This document shows positions 8,756 through 17,823 of a stretch of 64,000 nucleotides of DNA, piece after piece (the stretch's first letter is position 1; each line of letters begins with the position of its first letter). Below the pieces are notes generated by a model. It was not told where the DNA came from. It did not search any database and saw nothing but the letters and a program-made list of their open reading frames with translations. The DNA is taken from assembly GCF_017302315.1 (NCBI RefSeq), contig NZ_JAFLDT010000007.1:1-64000 (forward strand), in the 5' to 3' direction. Source of the DNA: Zoogloea sp. GTDB lineage: Bacteria > Pseudomonadota > Gammaproteobacteria > Burkholderiales > Rhodocyclaceae. Position numbers and translations under genes: made by a program.

Positions 8756-8890
8756 CCCGTCTTATGTCTGCCGGACTGATATTCGTCAAGCCTGATGCCG
8801 GATGGGCCGCCATCCGCGTGCCTGTCCGGTCTTTCCGTGATGCCGTCGCCAGGCCGCTGTCACCTGCCCCGATGGCCTGCCATCCGGCGC

Positions 8891-11800
8891 GTGGCTGAGG
8901 GCCGCTTGTCCCTCCTGCGGCCCTCGGGCCGGTGGCTCAGGCGCCTGGCGTGGGCGGGGCTGATCGCCTACTTCGTCTGCGGTCTGGCTTTCCTGGGGCT
9001 GCGCCACCTCGTGCTGCCCGAGGTGCCGGCCTATCGGGGCGAGGTGGCGCGGCTCCTGTCCGCGTCCCTTGGCTTGCCCGTGGCTATCGCCAGTCTCTCG
9101 GCCGACTGGCAGGGGCTGCATCCGCGGCTGCATTTGGGCGGGGTGACGATCCATGATGGTGCCGGCCGCGCCGCCCTGAGTCTCGACCGGGTGGACGCCG
9201 AAGTGGGCTGGAGTTCGCTGTTGCGGATGCGCCTGCGTCTCCACCGGCTTGAGATCGACTCGCCGCAACTGGCCATCCGGCGCGGTACCGACGGGCAGGT
9301 GTTCGTGGCCGGCCTGCCCGTTGTCGCCGGGGGCGACCAGGGGGATTTCACCGCGTGGCTCCTGGACCAGCGCCAGGTGGTGGTCCGCAATGCCCGTGTG
9401 GCGTGGTCCGACGCCTTGCGCGGGGCTGACACCTTGGTGCTCGACAAGCTGGAGTTCCGCCTCGACAACCGGGGCGATCATCACCGCTTCGGGCTGCGTG
9501 CCCAGCCTCCGGGCCAGTTGGCCGCTGCCCTCGATCTGCGTGGCGACCTGATCGGGCGCGATGCCGCCCATCCCGAGACGTGGCGTGGCGAGCTCTACGC
9601 CAGCCTCGACTACGCCGACATGGGCGCCTGGCGGGCCTGGGTGGACTATCCCCTCGATATCAGCGGTGCCGGGGGCCTGCGGGCCTGGCTGGAGATCGCC
9701 GATGGCACGCTGCTGGGGGCGACGGCCGACTTTGCCCTGCGTGACGCCCGCGTGCGTTTGGCCCCCGAACTGGAAGACATCGCCATGACCGAGGCGGCCG
9801 GCCGCCTGCGGGTGCGCCACCTCAAGGGCGGCCTGGAGGCCAGTGGCAGCAAGCTGCGTCTGCAAACCGACGATGGCCTGAAGGTGCAGCCCACCGACTT
9901 CTTCCTGCGGCTTGTGGCGTCCGATGGCACCCAGCCTGCCCGGGGCGAGTTCGTGGCCAACCAGCTCGACCTCGGCGTGCTCTCGCGGCTGGCCGGCCGT
10001 CTACCCTTCGACCAAGGGCTGCGCAAGCGTCTGGCCACCCTGGCCCCGGCGGGTCGGGTGGCGCCGGTGGATCTCAAATGGAGCCTGAAGGGCGACACAT
10101 TGGCCACCTACACGGTGGATGCCCGCTTCGAGCGGCTGGGCATCGAGCCCCTCGGCGCCTGGCCGGGCTTTGCCGGCATGGCGGGGCGCATCGAAGGCAA
10201 TGAGCGGGGCGGGCGTTTCACCCTCAGCGGGCGGGACGCCGGCCTTGAGCTGCCCCAGGTCTTTCCCGAGGCCCATCTGCGACTGTCGGAGCTGGCGGCG
10301 GAAGGGAGCTGGAGCCACCCCGAGGGCGCATTGGAGGTGACGCTGGCAAGCGCCAGTTTTGCCAACGAGGATGCCCGCGGCACCGCTTCCGGCCGCTACC
10401 GGGCCACGCCCGACACCCCCGGACGGATCGACCTGCAGGCGCGCCTCTCGGAGGCGGATGCCACCGCCGTGTGGCGCTACATTCCCCATGTGGTGGGCAA
10501 GGCGGCCCGCGACTGGCTGCAGCGGGCACTGGTGGGCGGCAAGGCGGCGGACACCCGCCTGGTGCTGAAGGGCGACCTGTCGCGCTTCCCCTTCCGTGAT
10601 CCGCGGGAGGGGAGCTTCCGGGTGGCTGCGCGGATCCGCGACGGGCAGTTGGACTACGCCCCGGGATGGCCGAAGATCGACGGCGTCGCCGGTGAGCTGG
10701 TTTTCGAGGGTGCGGGGATGACGGTGAAGGCCCAGAGCGGGCGCATCCTCGGGGTGGCGCTGAAGGATGTGAGCGCCGTTCTGCCCGATTTCGAGACAGA
10801 TTCGGTCATCACCATCCGGGGCGCGGCGGAGGGGCCGACGCCGGATTTCCTGCGCTTCATTGCCGAGAGCCCGGTGGCCGGCATGATCAACCACTTCACC
10901 GACCCCTTCCGTGCCGAGGGGCGGGGCAAGCTCGACCTGCAATTGGTGCTGCCCCTGCACAAGTTGGAGCAGTCCCGGGTCAAGGGCGAGTACCAGTTCA
11001 CCCGCAACCAGCTCCAGCCCGACCCGGCCATGCCGGTCCTCACCGAGGCGTCGGGGCGGGTCGAGTTCACCGAGAGCCAGCTTGGCGTGCGCAACGGCGC
11101 GGCACGGATCTTCGGCGACCCGGTGAGCGTCTCCGGGGGCAGCCGGCCCGATGGCAGCATCCTTCTCAATGCCCAGGGCAGTCTGAGCATGCCGGCCCTG
11201 CGCCGGGAGCTGGATCTGCCCTTGCTTGATCATCTGTCGGGTGCCGCGGCCTGGAAGGGCAGCATTGCCGTGATGCCGCGGGGCGGTGTCGAGTTCGTGC
11301 TTGACAGCGGTCTGCAGGGGGTGTCGTCGAGTTTGCCCGAGCCCCTCAACAAGTCGGCCGCCGCCACCCTGCCCTTCCGCTTCGAGATGGCGGTGGCACC
11401 GGGGGGGGGCGTTCCCGGCGACACCCTCAGGCTGGCCGCCGGGTCGGTGTTCCAGGCGCAGTTCCAGCGTCGCCGCGAAGGTCGGCAGATGATCATCACG
11501 CGCGGTGGCGTCGCCCTCAACGAACCGGTGCGTCTGGCAGAGAAGGGCGTGCTTGTGGCGGTCCGGGCGGATCGCCTGGATGCGGATGGCTGGCGCAAGG
11601 CCCTGGCCGGCAAGCCGGCGTCCGGTCAGACCGGCAGCGGCCAGGGTGCGGGGGGGGAATTCCCCCTCTCCGGCCTGGCCCTGCGGGTCGGCGAACTTCA
11701 GGTTCTTGGTCGGCGCCTCAATGACGTGAACTTGCGCGCGGTGATGGAGGAGGGGGGCTGGCAGGCGCGCCTCGGCAGCAAGGAGGCCAGCGGCGACATC

Positions 11801-12781
11801 CTCTGGCGCGAGCAGGGGCGGGGGCGTCTGCAGGCTCGTTTCAAGCAGCTTTCCATCGGCACCGCCCCCGGTGGTGCGACGGAGGCCCCGGGCACGCCCC
11901 CCGACGAGGATCGCCTGTCCGGGCTGCCCGGCCTGGATGTCAGTGCGGAGAGTTTTGTACTGCGTGGTCATTCCCTGGGTCGCCTGGAGCTGAAAGCCGT
12001 GAACCGGGGTGACAACTGGCTCCTGGAGCAACTCAGTATCGTCAATCCGGATGGCAGTCTGAACGGGGATGGGGTGTGGCGCCCGGGCGCCCGGGAGGAG
12101 ACCCGCCTCAAGTTCAAGCTGGATGTGGGTAGTGTTGAGAAGATGCTCAACCGCCTTGGCTACCCCGAGGCGGTGCGGCGTGGCCAGGGCAATCTTGAGG
12201 GGCAGCTCGTGTGGAAAGGGCCGCCGACGGCCTTGCATCTGCCCAGCCTGACCGGAAAGATGGAGGTCCGGGTGACCAGCGGCCAGTTCACCCAGCTCGA
12301 ACCCGGGGTGGGGCGCCTGCTCGGGGTGCTCAATCTGCAGGCGCTGCCCCGGCGGATCACCCTGGACTTCCGCGACGTATTCTCCGAAGGATTCGCCTTC
12401 GACCGCATTTCCGGTAGCATCGGACTTGATGGCGGCGTGTTGCGCACTGAAGATTTCGAGATTCTCGGCCCCGCGGCCCGTGTGTTCATGAAGGGCGAAG
12501 CTGACGCCGTGAGGGAGACCCAAAGCCTTCGTGTGAAGGTTCAGCCGACCCTCTCCGAGTCCGTCGCGGTGGGCTCGGCCATTGCCACCACCGGCGCCCT
12601 CAACCCGGCCCTCGGATTGGCGGCCTACCTGGTGCAGAAGGCCCTGCGTGATCCCGTGGAAAAGCTCTTCAGTTTCGAGTACGCCGTGACCGGTGGCTGG
12701 TCCGACCCGAAGGTGGAGAAACTTTCGGGCCTTCCCGCAGCCTCATCTCAACCTGCCGTGCCCTCAAGGACTCTCCCATGA
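8891..12781 (+). CDS. yhdP: YhdP-family AsmA-like envelope protein
   Basis: About 1296 aa from the GTG at 8891; the frame is open from 8795 and the start is uncertain because no clear ribosome site is visible. An N-terminal membrane helix (LAWAGLIAYFVCGLAFLGL) anchors a very long periplasmic beta-rich region (DUF3971, then an AsmA-type C-terminus with QPTLSESVAVGSAIATTG). YhdP, TamB and YdbH are bridge-like proteins that move phospholipids to the outer membrane in Gammaproteobacteria; the same role is inferred here. The stop overlaps the next start (ATGA at 12778-12781), indicating translational coupling with the amidase gene. A run of nine G at ~11401-11409 lies within the frame, which stays intact. 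Confidence 0.9.
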   Translation: MAEGRLSLLRPSGRWLRRLAWAGLIAYFVCGLAFLGLRHLVLPEVPAYRGEVARLLSASLGLPVAIASLSADWQGLHPRLHLGGVTIHDGAGRAALSLDRVDAEVGWSSLLRMRLRLHRLEIDSPQLAIRRGTDGQVFVAGLPVVAGGDQGDFTAWLLDQRQVVVRNARVAWSDALRGADTLVLDKLEFRLDNRGDHHRFGLRAQPPGQLAAALDLRGDLIGRDAAHPETWRGELYASLDYADMGAWRAWVDYPLDISGAGGLRAWLEIADGTLLGATADFALRDARVRLAPELEDIAMTEAAGRLRVRHLKGGLEASGSKLRLQTDDGLKVQPTDFFLRLVASDGTQPARGEFVANQLDLGVLSRLAGRLPFDQGLRKRLATLAPAGRVAPVDLKWSLKGDTLATYTVDARFERLGIEPLGAWPGFAGMAGRIEGNERGGRFTLSGRDAGLELPQVFPEAHLRLSELAAEGSWSHPEGALEVTLASASFANEDARGTASGRYRATPDTPGRIDLQARLSEADATAVWRYIPHVVGKAARDWLQRALVGGKAADTRLVLKGDLSRFPFRDPREGSFRVAARIRDGQLDYAPGWPKIDGVAGELVFEGAGMTVKAQSGRILGVALKDVSAVLPDFETDSVITIRGAAEGPTPDFLRFIAESPVAGMINHFTDPFRAEGRGKLDLQLVLPLHKLEQSRVKGEYQFTRNQLQPDPAMPVLTEASGRVEFTESQLGVRNGAARIFGDPVSVSGGSRPDGSILLNAQGSLSMPALRRELDLPLLDHLSGAAAWKGSIAVMPRGGVEFVLDSGLQGVSSSLPEPLNKSAAATLPFRFEMAVAPGGGVPGDTLRLAAGSVFQAQFQRRREGRQMIITRGGVALNEPVRLAEKGVLVAVRADRLDADGWRKALAGKPASGQTGSGQGAGGEFPLSGLALRVGELQVLGRRLNDVNLRAVMEEGGWQARLGSKEASGDILWREQGRGRLQARFKQLSIGTAPGGATEAPGTPPDEDRLSGLPGLDVSAESFVLRGHSLGRLELKAVNRGDNWLLEQLSIVNPDGSLNGDGVWRPGAREETRLKFKLDVGSVEKMLNRLGYPEAVRRGQGNLEGQLVWKGPPTALHLPSLTGKMEVRVTSGQFTQLEPGVGRLLGVLNLQALPRRITLDFRDVFSEGFAFDRISGSIGLDGGVLRTEDFEILGPAARVFMKGEADAVRETQSLRVKVQPTLSESVAVGSAIATTGALNPALGLAAYLVQKALRDPVEKLFSFEYAVTGGWSDPKVEKLSGLPAASSQPAVPSRTLP

Positions 12782-13590
12782 ACACTCCGGTTTGCCGAAT
12801 CGCCGCCATCCAGATGGTTTCCGGGCCCGAAGTGGACCGCAACCTGGCCGAGGCCGACCGTCTGATCGGCGAGGCCGCCGCAGCCGGAGCACGCCTCGCG
12901 GTGTTGCCGGAGTACTTTCCCCTGATCACCGGCGACGAGACCGCCAAGGTGCGTATCCGCGAGCTGGAGGGGGCGGGGCCGCTGCAGGACTTCCTGCGGG
13001 ACGCCGCCCGACGTCACAAGTTGTGGTTGATCGGCGGCTCCTGCCCCATGGCGGCCGACAGCCCGGACAAGGTCAAGAACTCGACGCTGGTCTTCGACGA
13101 TGATGGCCGGCGGGTGGCCCGCTACGACAAGGTTCATCTCTTCGGATTCCGCAAGGGCGAGGAGTGTTACGACGAATCCGCCACCATCGAGGCCGGTAAC
13201 GAGGTGGTGGCCTTCGAAGCGCCCTGTGGCCAGGTGGGGTTGTCGATCTGCTACGACCTGCGTTTTCCCGAACTTTTCCGGGCCATGGGCGAGGTGGATC
13301 TGATCGTCCTGCCCGCGGCCTTCACCTACACCACCGGCCAGGCCCACTGGGAGATCCTGCTGCGTGCCCGGGCCATCGAAAACCAGTGCTACGTGCTCGC
13401 CAGTGCCCAGGGCGGGCGCCACCCCAGCGGCCGCCGCACCTGGGGCGACAGCATGATCATTGACCCCTGGGGCGAGGTGCTTGCGCGCCTCCCCGAAGGC
13501 CCCGGTGTGGTGGTGGCCGACCTGGACCCCGCCCGCATCGCCGATGTTCGCGCAAGCCTGCCGGCGCTGCGCCACCGCAAGATCAGTTAA
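12778..13590 (+). CDS. Nitrilase-family carbon-nitrogen hydrolase (Nit1/deaminated glutathione amidase-like)
   Basis: 270 aa with the complete Glu-Lys-Cys triad: Glu45 in LPEYFPL, Lys118 in YDKVHLF, and Cys158 in SICYDLRFPELF. The LFGFRKGEECYDES segment after the lysine matches the Nit/NitA branch, whose best-studied members hydrolyse deaminated glutathione as metabolite repair. That substrate is an inference from subfamily likeness. It overlaps yhdP by 4 nt and is followed 27 nt later by tldD, an order familiar in betaproteobacteria. Confidence 0.92.
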   Translation: MNTPVCRIAAIQMVSGPEVDRNLAEADRLIGEAAAAGARLAVLPEYFPLITGDETAKVRIRELEGAGPLQDFLRDAARRHKLWLIGGSCPMAADSPDKVKNSTLVFDDDGRRVARYDKVHLFGFRKGEECYDESATIEAGNEVVAFEAPCGQVGLSICYDLRFPELFRAMGEVDLIVLPAAFTYTTGQAHWEILLRARAIENQCYVLASAQGGRHPSGRRTWGDSMIIDPWGEVLARLPEGPGVVVADLDPARIADVRASLPALRHRKIS

Positions 13591-13617
13591 GCCAACCGAA
13601 TTCATCCCCGAGAGACC

Positions 13618-15075
13618 ATGAGCAAGAATCCCCCCCCCAATGCCCTCAAGCTTGCCAGCAAGCTGCTGCTCAAGCCCTACGACCTGGACTTCGAGGATCT
13701 CGACAAGGTCTTCAGCAAGCTCTACCGCCATAAGCTCGACTACGCCGACCTCTATTTCCAGTATCACCGCTCCGAGGCCTGGAGCCTGGAGGAGGGCATC
13801 GTCAAGTCGGGCAGCTTCAACATCGAGCAGGGTGTCGGTGTGCGTGCCGTCACGGGCGAGAAGACGGCCTTTGCCTACTCCGACGACATCAGCCTGAAGG
13901 CGCTCAAGGATGCCGCCGACGCCACACGGGCCATCGCCGACAGCGGGCGTCGCAAGACCTGCAAGATCGAGGTCGCGAAGAAGTCTCCCCCCGCCCTCTA
14001 TCGGGCCGACAACCCCCACGACTCCCTGGACGATGTCAGCAAGGTCAAGCTGCTGGAGCGCCTCGAAGCCATGGCCCGGGCCGAAGACCCGCGGGTCAAG
14101 GAGGTCATGGCCAGTCTGGTCGGCTCCTGGGAGGTAGTCATGGTGGCCCGCAGCGATGGCCACCTGGCGGCTGATGTGCGCCCCCTGGTGCGGGTGTCCG
14201 TGACGGTCATCATGGAAGAAAACGGTCGCCGCGAGCAGGGCTCCGGCGGTGGCGGCGGGCGCTACGACTACAGCCGCTTCAGTGACGAGGTGCTCACCGG
14301 CTTTGCCCGTGCGGCCGTGCGCCAGGCCCGGGTCAACCTGGGCGCCAGCCCGGCCCCGGCCGGCCTGATGACCGTCGTGCTCGGCAACGGCTGGCCCGGC
14401 ATCCTGCTCCACGAGGCCATCGGCCACGGCCTGGAAGGTGACTTCAACCGCAAGGAAAGCTCCGCCTTCGCCGGCCGCATCGGCCAGCAGGTGGCGGCCA
14501 AGGGCGTGACCGTGGTGGACGACGGTACGCTGCCGGATCGCCGCGGCTCGCTGACCATCGACGACGAAGGCAACCCGACCCAGCGCACCGTGCTGATCGA
14601 GGACGGCATCCTCACCGGTTACATGCAGGACACCCTCAACGCCCGCCTGATGGGCGTCAAGCCCACCGGCAACGGGCGTCGCGAGTCTTTCGCCCACCTG
14701 CCCCTGCCGCGCATGACCAACACCATCATGCTGGCCGGCGAGCACGAGCCCGCCGAGATCATCGCCTCGGTGAAGAACGGCCTGTATGCGGCCAACTTCG
14801 GTGGCGGCCAGGTGGACATCACCTCCGGCAAGTTTGTCTTCTCCACCTCCGAGTGCTACCTCATCGAGGATGGCAAGGTGACCCGCCCGGTGAAGGGCGC
14901 CACCCTGATCGGCAACGGCCCCGACTGCCTGACACGGGTGTCCATGATCGGCAACGACATGGCCCTCGACCCAGGGGTTGGCACCTGTGGCAAGGATGGC
15001 CAGAGCGTGCCGGTGGGGGTTGGCCAGCCGACCCTTCGCATCGATGGGCTGACGGTCGGTGGCACGGGGGGCTGA
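13618..15075 (+). CDS. tldD: Metalloprotease TldD
   Basis: 485 aa. TldD forms a heterodimeric zinc protease with TldE/PmbA that trims unfolded peptides and matures modified peptides such as microcin B17; it also affects CcdA stability. The zinc motif [11 protein letters not shown] begins near residue 265. Other family blocks are [10 protein letters not shown] near the N-terminus, and [15 protein letters not shown] and LIGNGPDC near the C-terminus. Length is typical. ATG at 13618 follows GAGAGACC. No pmbA/tldE gene is present in this window. Confidence 0.96.
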   Translation: MSKNPPPNALKLASKLLLKPYDLDFEDLDKVFSKLYRHKLDYADLYFQYHRSEAWSLEEGIVKSGSFNIEQGVGVRAVTGEKTAFAYSDDISLKALKDAADATRAIADSGRRKTCKIEVAKKSPPALYRADNPHDSLDDVSKVKLLERLEAMARAEDPRVKEVMASLVGSWEVVMVARSDGHLAADVRPLVRVSVTVIMEENGRREQGSGGGGGRYDYSRFSDEVLTGFARAAVRQARVNLGASPAPAGLMTVVLGNGWPGILLHEAIGHGLEGDFNRKESSAFAGRIGQQVAAKGVTVVDDGTLPDRRGSLTIDDEGNPTQRTVLIEDGILTGYMQDTLNARLMGVKPTGNGRRESFAHLPLPRMTNTIMLAGEHEPAEIIASVKNGLYAANFGGGQVDITSGKFVFSTSECYLIEDGKVTRPVKGATLIGNGPDCLTRVSMIGNDMALDPGVGTCGKDGQSVPVGVGQPTLRIDGLTVGGTGG

Positions 15076-15076
15076 C

Positions 15077-15892
15077 ATGGATCGGCGAGTCTTTCTTGCT
15101 CTGGCGGGCGCGGCGTGCGCCCTTCCCCTGGAGCAGGTTCGGGCGGCACGTGTGGCGCCGGCGGCGGTCGCCGGCCTGTCGCTGCCGGCGGCCATCAACA
15201 AGGCCGGCCGTCAGCGCATGCTCTCCCAGCGCACGGCCAAGGCCTGGCTGATGTTGGTGCTGGGCGTGCTGCCCGAGCGCGCCAAGACCCTGCTTGCCCA
15301 GTCCACAGCGCTCTTCGAAGCCCAGCTGGCCGAACTCAAGACCCTGCTGCCCAGCGACGAGCTGCGTACCCTGTGGCTGCAGCTTGAACATGACTGGGGG
15401 CGCTATCGTCCCTTGCTGGTGGATATCCACAGCGATGCGAAGGCCGTCTGGGCGGGCAATGAGGCCGTGCTGGCCAGTGCCCACAAACTGACCCTGGCCT
15501 ACGAGAAGTTTGCCGGCTCTCCCGCCGGGCGCCTGGTCAACCTCTCCGGTCGGCAGCGCATGCTCTCCCAGCGCATGGCCAAGGCCTATTTTTTCCGGCA
15601 GATGGACGTCAACGCCGGCCCGGCCGGGGAGATGCTCGATACCGCCATGAAGGAATTCGCCAAGGCCCATGAAGAGCTCAAGTCGGCGGGTGTCAACACC
15701 GCCCAGATCCGGGACGAGCTGACCCTGGTGGAACAGCAGTGGTTCTTTTTTCAAAATGCGCTGGGAATGCGCGATGCCGGCAGCCAGAAAAAGGCCGCCT
15801 CCGATGTGGCTACCACCAGTGAGCGCATCCTCGAACAGATGGATCTGGTCGTGGGGCATTACGAGCGGCTTGCCCTTGGCACCCCCCGCTGA
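15077..15892 (+). CDS. Exported protein with two PilJ-type sensor (PilJ-N) repeats
   Basis: 271 aa from ATG 15077, which begins 1 nt after the tldD stop. The N-terminus MDRRVFLALAGAACALPLEQ looks like a short signal peptide; the DRRxFL start is reminiscent of a Tat signal but lacks a strict consensus. Two copies of the type IV pili/nitrate-sensor N-terminal motif follow: NKAGRQRMLSQRTAKAWL near residue 40 and NLSGRQRMLSQRMAKAYF near 155. Such modules are ligand-binding helical bundles in NarX and PilJ. Here they stand without kinase or MCP output, so the protein is probably a periplasmic binding or adaptor protein. Its partner is unknown; the following lipoprotein gene overlaps it. Confidence 0.8.
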   Translation: MDRRVFLALAGAACALPLEQVRAARVAPAAVAGLSLPAAINKAGRQRMLSQRTAKAWLMLVLGVLPERAKTLLAQSTALFEAQLAELKTLLPSDELRTLWLQLEHDWGRYRPLLVDIHSDAKAVWAGNEAVLASAHKLTLAYEKFAGSPAGRLVNLSGRQRMLSQRMAKAYFFRQMDVNAGPAGEMLDTAMKEFAKAHEELKSAGVNTAQIRDELTLVEQQWFFFQNALGMRDAGSQKKAASDVATTSERILEQMDLVVGHYERLALGTPR

Positions 15893-16457
15893 GAGCCGTG
15901 TCGCCCTGCGTCTGCGGGGCCTTCTGTGTGCGGCCATGCTGCTGCTGGCGGCCTGTGCCACGCCCCCTTCGTCCGATCCCCGGGCGGTGCGCCGTCTCGA
16001 TCCTGCCGAGCTCGCCCGCACGGACGCGGCTCGCCCGGGGCGACCCCTGGCCTTGGACGAAATCGTGCGCCGTTCGCGGGAGGGCGTGCCGACTGCCGCG
16101 CTCCTCGACGTCCTGCGCAGTACCGGGACGCATCATGCCCTCAGCCCCTCCGAGGTCTTGCGCCTGCGTGAGCAAGGCGTGGCGCCGGAAGTGCTTGACG
16201 CCCTGGCCGAGGCCCAGGCTCGCCACGACCGGGACCAGGCCACGGCCGACAAGGTGCGTCAGCAGACCGAACAGGCCGCAGCCGTCGAACGGGCCAGGGC
16301 CGAGGCCTATCGCCGGGGTGTGCGGGACGCGTATCCGGCCTACCCTTACGGCACGATCCGCTACGGTTATCCCCAGCCCTTTGGTTTTCCGTACTACGGC
16401 CCAGGCCTGCCTCGGGGGCGAGGCGGTATTCACTGGGGTATTGGTATCCGCCACTGA
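15876..16457 (+). CDS. Predicted lipoprotein with Tyr/Gly/Pro-rich C-terminus
   Basis: About 193 aa. No ATG lies before the signal sequence, so a TTG start at 15870 or 15876, overlapping the upstream gene, is most likely; ATG 15936 would cut the signal short. The signal LLCAAMLLLAAC with a cysteine after LAA is a lipobox. The mature part has a helical region (residues ~50-110) and an Arg/Glu/Ala-rich coiled segment. It ends in a YPYGTIRYGYPQPFGFPYYG tract resembling surface-exposed aromatic repeats. The function is unknown. Overlap with the PilJ-N gene suggests a joint envelope role. Confidence 0.7.
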   Translation: MAPPAESRVALRLRGLLCAAMLLLAACATPPSSDPRAVRRLDPAELARTDAARPGRPLALDEIVRRSREGVPTAALLDVLRSTGTHHALSPSEVLRLREQGVAPEVLDALAEAQARHDRDQATADKVRQQTEQAAAVERARAEAYRRGVRDAYPAYPYGTIRYGYPQPFGFPYYGPGLPRGRGGIHWGIGIRH

Positions 16458-16607
16458 GTATTTGTGAATATCGGCCCGTTTTGCCCTAGCGACGCGCATC
16501 ATGTCCCATGTATGGCTGCGCTTCTCTGCGTGCACTCGAACCGCTTGCTACGATTTCTTCACTCCCCCCTGACCTGTTTTTCCGGGCCGATTAAGCAGGA
16601 CCGGCGC

Positions 16608-17687
16608 CTAGAACAGGTTCATCTGTGGCCCCCGGGCCGGCGGGCGGAAAACTTCGGTATTCAGCGGGCGATGCGTGCGCTGGAACCCCAGCCGTTCACA
16701 GGTGCGTTGCATGCGCTGACGGTAAAGGTCGGCAAACACGCCCTGGCCACGCATGCGGTGGCCGAAGCGGCTGTCGTTGAGCTGGCCGCCGCGTAACTGG
16801 CGCACGAGGCTCAAGACATGGCTTGCCCGGTCGGGGAAATGGCTGTGAAGCCAGTCTTCGAAGAGGGCCTTCAATTCGAGGGGCAGGCGCAGCAGCACGT
16901 AGCCTGCGCTTTCGGCCCCGGCAGCGCGGGCCGCTTCCAGCACCCGTTCCAGCTCGTGATCGTTCAGTGCCGGAATCAGCGGTGCGAACAGCACGCCGAC
17001 CGGCACGCCGGCCCGGTGCAGGGCTTCCATGGCGGCCAGGCGGCGTGCCGGGGATGCGGCCCGGGGTTCGAGCCGGCGGGCCAGAAGCGGGTCCAGGGTG
17101 GTGATGGAGAACATCACCTGCACCAGGTGGTCCCGGGCCATGTCGGCCAGCAGGTCCGCATCCCGCTCGATGAGTGCCGATTTGGTGACGATGGATACCG
17201 GGTGGCGGGTTTCGGCCAGGACTTCAAGCAGGCGGCGGCTGAGGCCCAGCCGTCGTTCGACGGGCTGCCAGCCATCCGTGCTGATACCGAGGGCAATGGG
17301 CGCACAGCGGTATCCCGGGGCAGCCAGTTCCTTGCGCAGGATCTCCGGTGCATCGGGCTTCCAGACGATCTTCGTCTCGAAGTCGAGCCCGGGCGAGAAG
17401 CCCAGGTAGGCATGCCCGGGCCGCGCAAAGCAGTAGCTGCAACCATGTTCGCAGCCCCGGTAGGGGTTGATGGACTGGGTGAAGGGAACATCCGGCGACT
17501 GGTTGCGTACGATCACCGAGCGGGTCTGATCGAGGATCAGCGTGGTGAGGGGCCCATTGCCCGACTCCGCTTCGGGCGCGGCACCTTCCGCCCAGCCATC
17601 GTCACCGGCATCGCGCTGCCATTCGGTGAAGCGGTTGTCGGGGTTCAGGCGGCTGCCACGGCCGCGGGGTGGGGCGGGAGGGCTCAT
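16608..17687 (-). CDS. PA0069-family radical SAM protein (spore photoproduct lyase-like)
   Basis: 359 aa. The radical SAM cluster is CEHGCSYC (CxxxCxxC) at ~84-91, with the preceding SINPYRGC motif. The N-terminus PPRGRGSRLNPDNRF is typical of the PA0069 family and supports the start at 17687. Later blocks include GISTDGWQPVERR, VTKSALIERD and APLIPALND. The reaction is unknown; relatives resemble the spore photoproduct lyase fold and may act on damaged DNA. A LexA-like box lies 10 nt before the start codon, consistent with what I recall of SOS control of the Pseudomonas aeruginosa member. No paralogue or partner gene is nearby. Confidence 0.9.
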   Translation of the reverse strand: MSPPAPPRGRGSRLNPDNRFTEWQRDAGDDGWAEGAAPEAESGNGPLTTLILDQTRSVIVRNQSPDVPFTQSINPYRGCEHGCSYCFARPGHAYLGFSPGLDFETKIVWKPDAPEILRKELAAPGYRCAPIALGISTDGWQPVERRLGLSRRLLEVLAETRHPVSIVTKSALIERDADLLADMARDHLVQVMFSITTLDPLLARRLEPRAASPARRLAAMEALHRAGVPVGVLFAPLIPALNDHELERVLEAARAAGAESAGYVLLRLPLELKALFEDWLHSHFPDRASHVLSLVRQLRGGQLNDSRFGHRMRGQGVFADLYRQRMQRTCERLGFQRTHRPLNTEVFRPPARGPQMNLF

Positions 17688-17697
17688 GGGGATGTTT

Positions 17698-17713
17698 GTG
17701 TATAAAAATACAG
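17698..17713 (-). promoter_or_regulatory. LexA (SOS) box-like operator
   Basis: GTGTATAAAAATACAG on the plus strand, read as CTGTATTTTTATACAC on the minus strand, fits CTGT-N8-ACAG with one arm base changed. By eye the 20-nt context matches the E. coli SOS consensus at about 16 of 20 positions. It sits just upstream of the radical SAM start (17687) and about 110 nt before the KdpD-like gene on the other strand. Confidence 0.65.
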
Positions 17714-17823
17714 TATATCCCGGCCTTCGTGATCAGCAATTCGGCAGCGCGGTTTTTACGCCTTTTTTATGGAAGCGGTGCAACAATTTTCGGGTGTCGC
17801 CCCCACGATCGCCCGGAGTTGCC

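Noticed and set aside
6005-8779. A 924-codon plus-strand ORF opposite glnE
   Set aside because: Its Val/Gly/Ala/His/Gln-rich translation is the antisense shadow of glnE at high GC; glnE itself shows all family motifs.
11401-11409. Run of nine G inside yhdP as a possible phase-variation tract or frameshift
   Set aside because: The frame is intact through the run and the product is full length; no evidence for switching.
10001-15201. Very long minus-strand ORFs opposite yhdP, the amidase gene and tldD
   Set aside because: Shadow frames without domains; the plus-strand genes have catalytic motifs and coupled starts.
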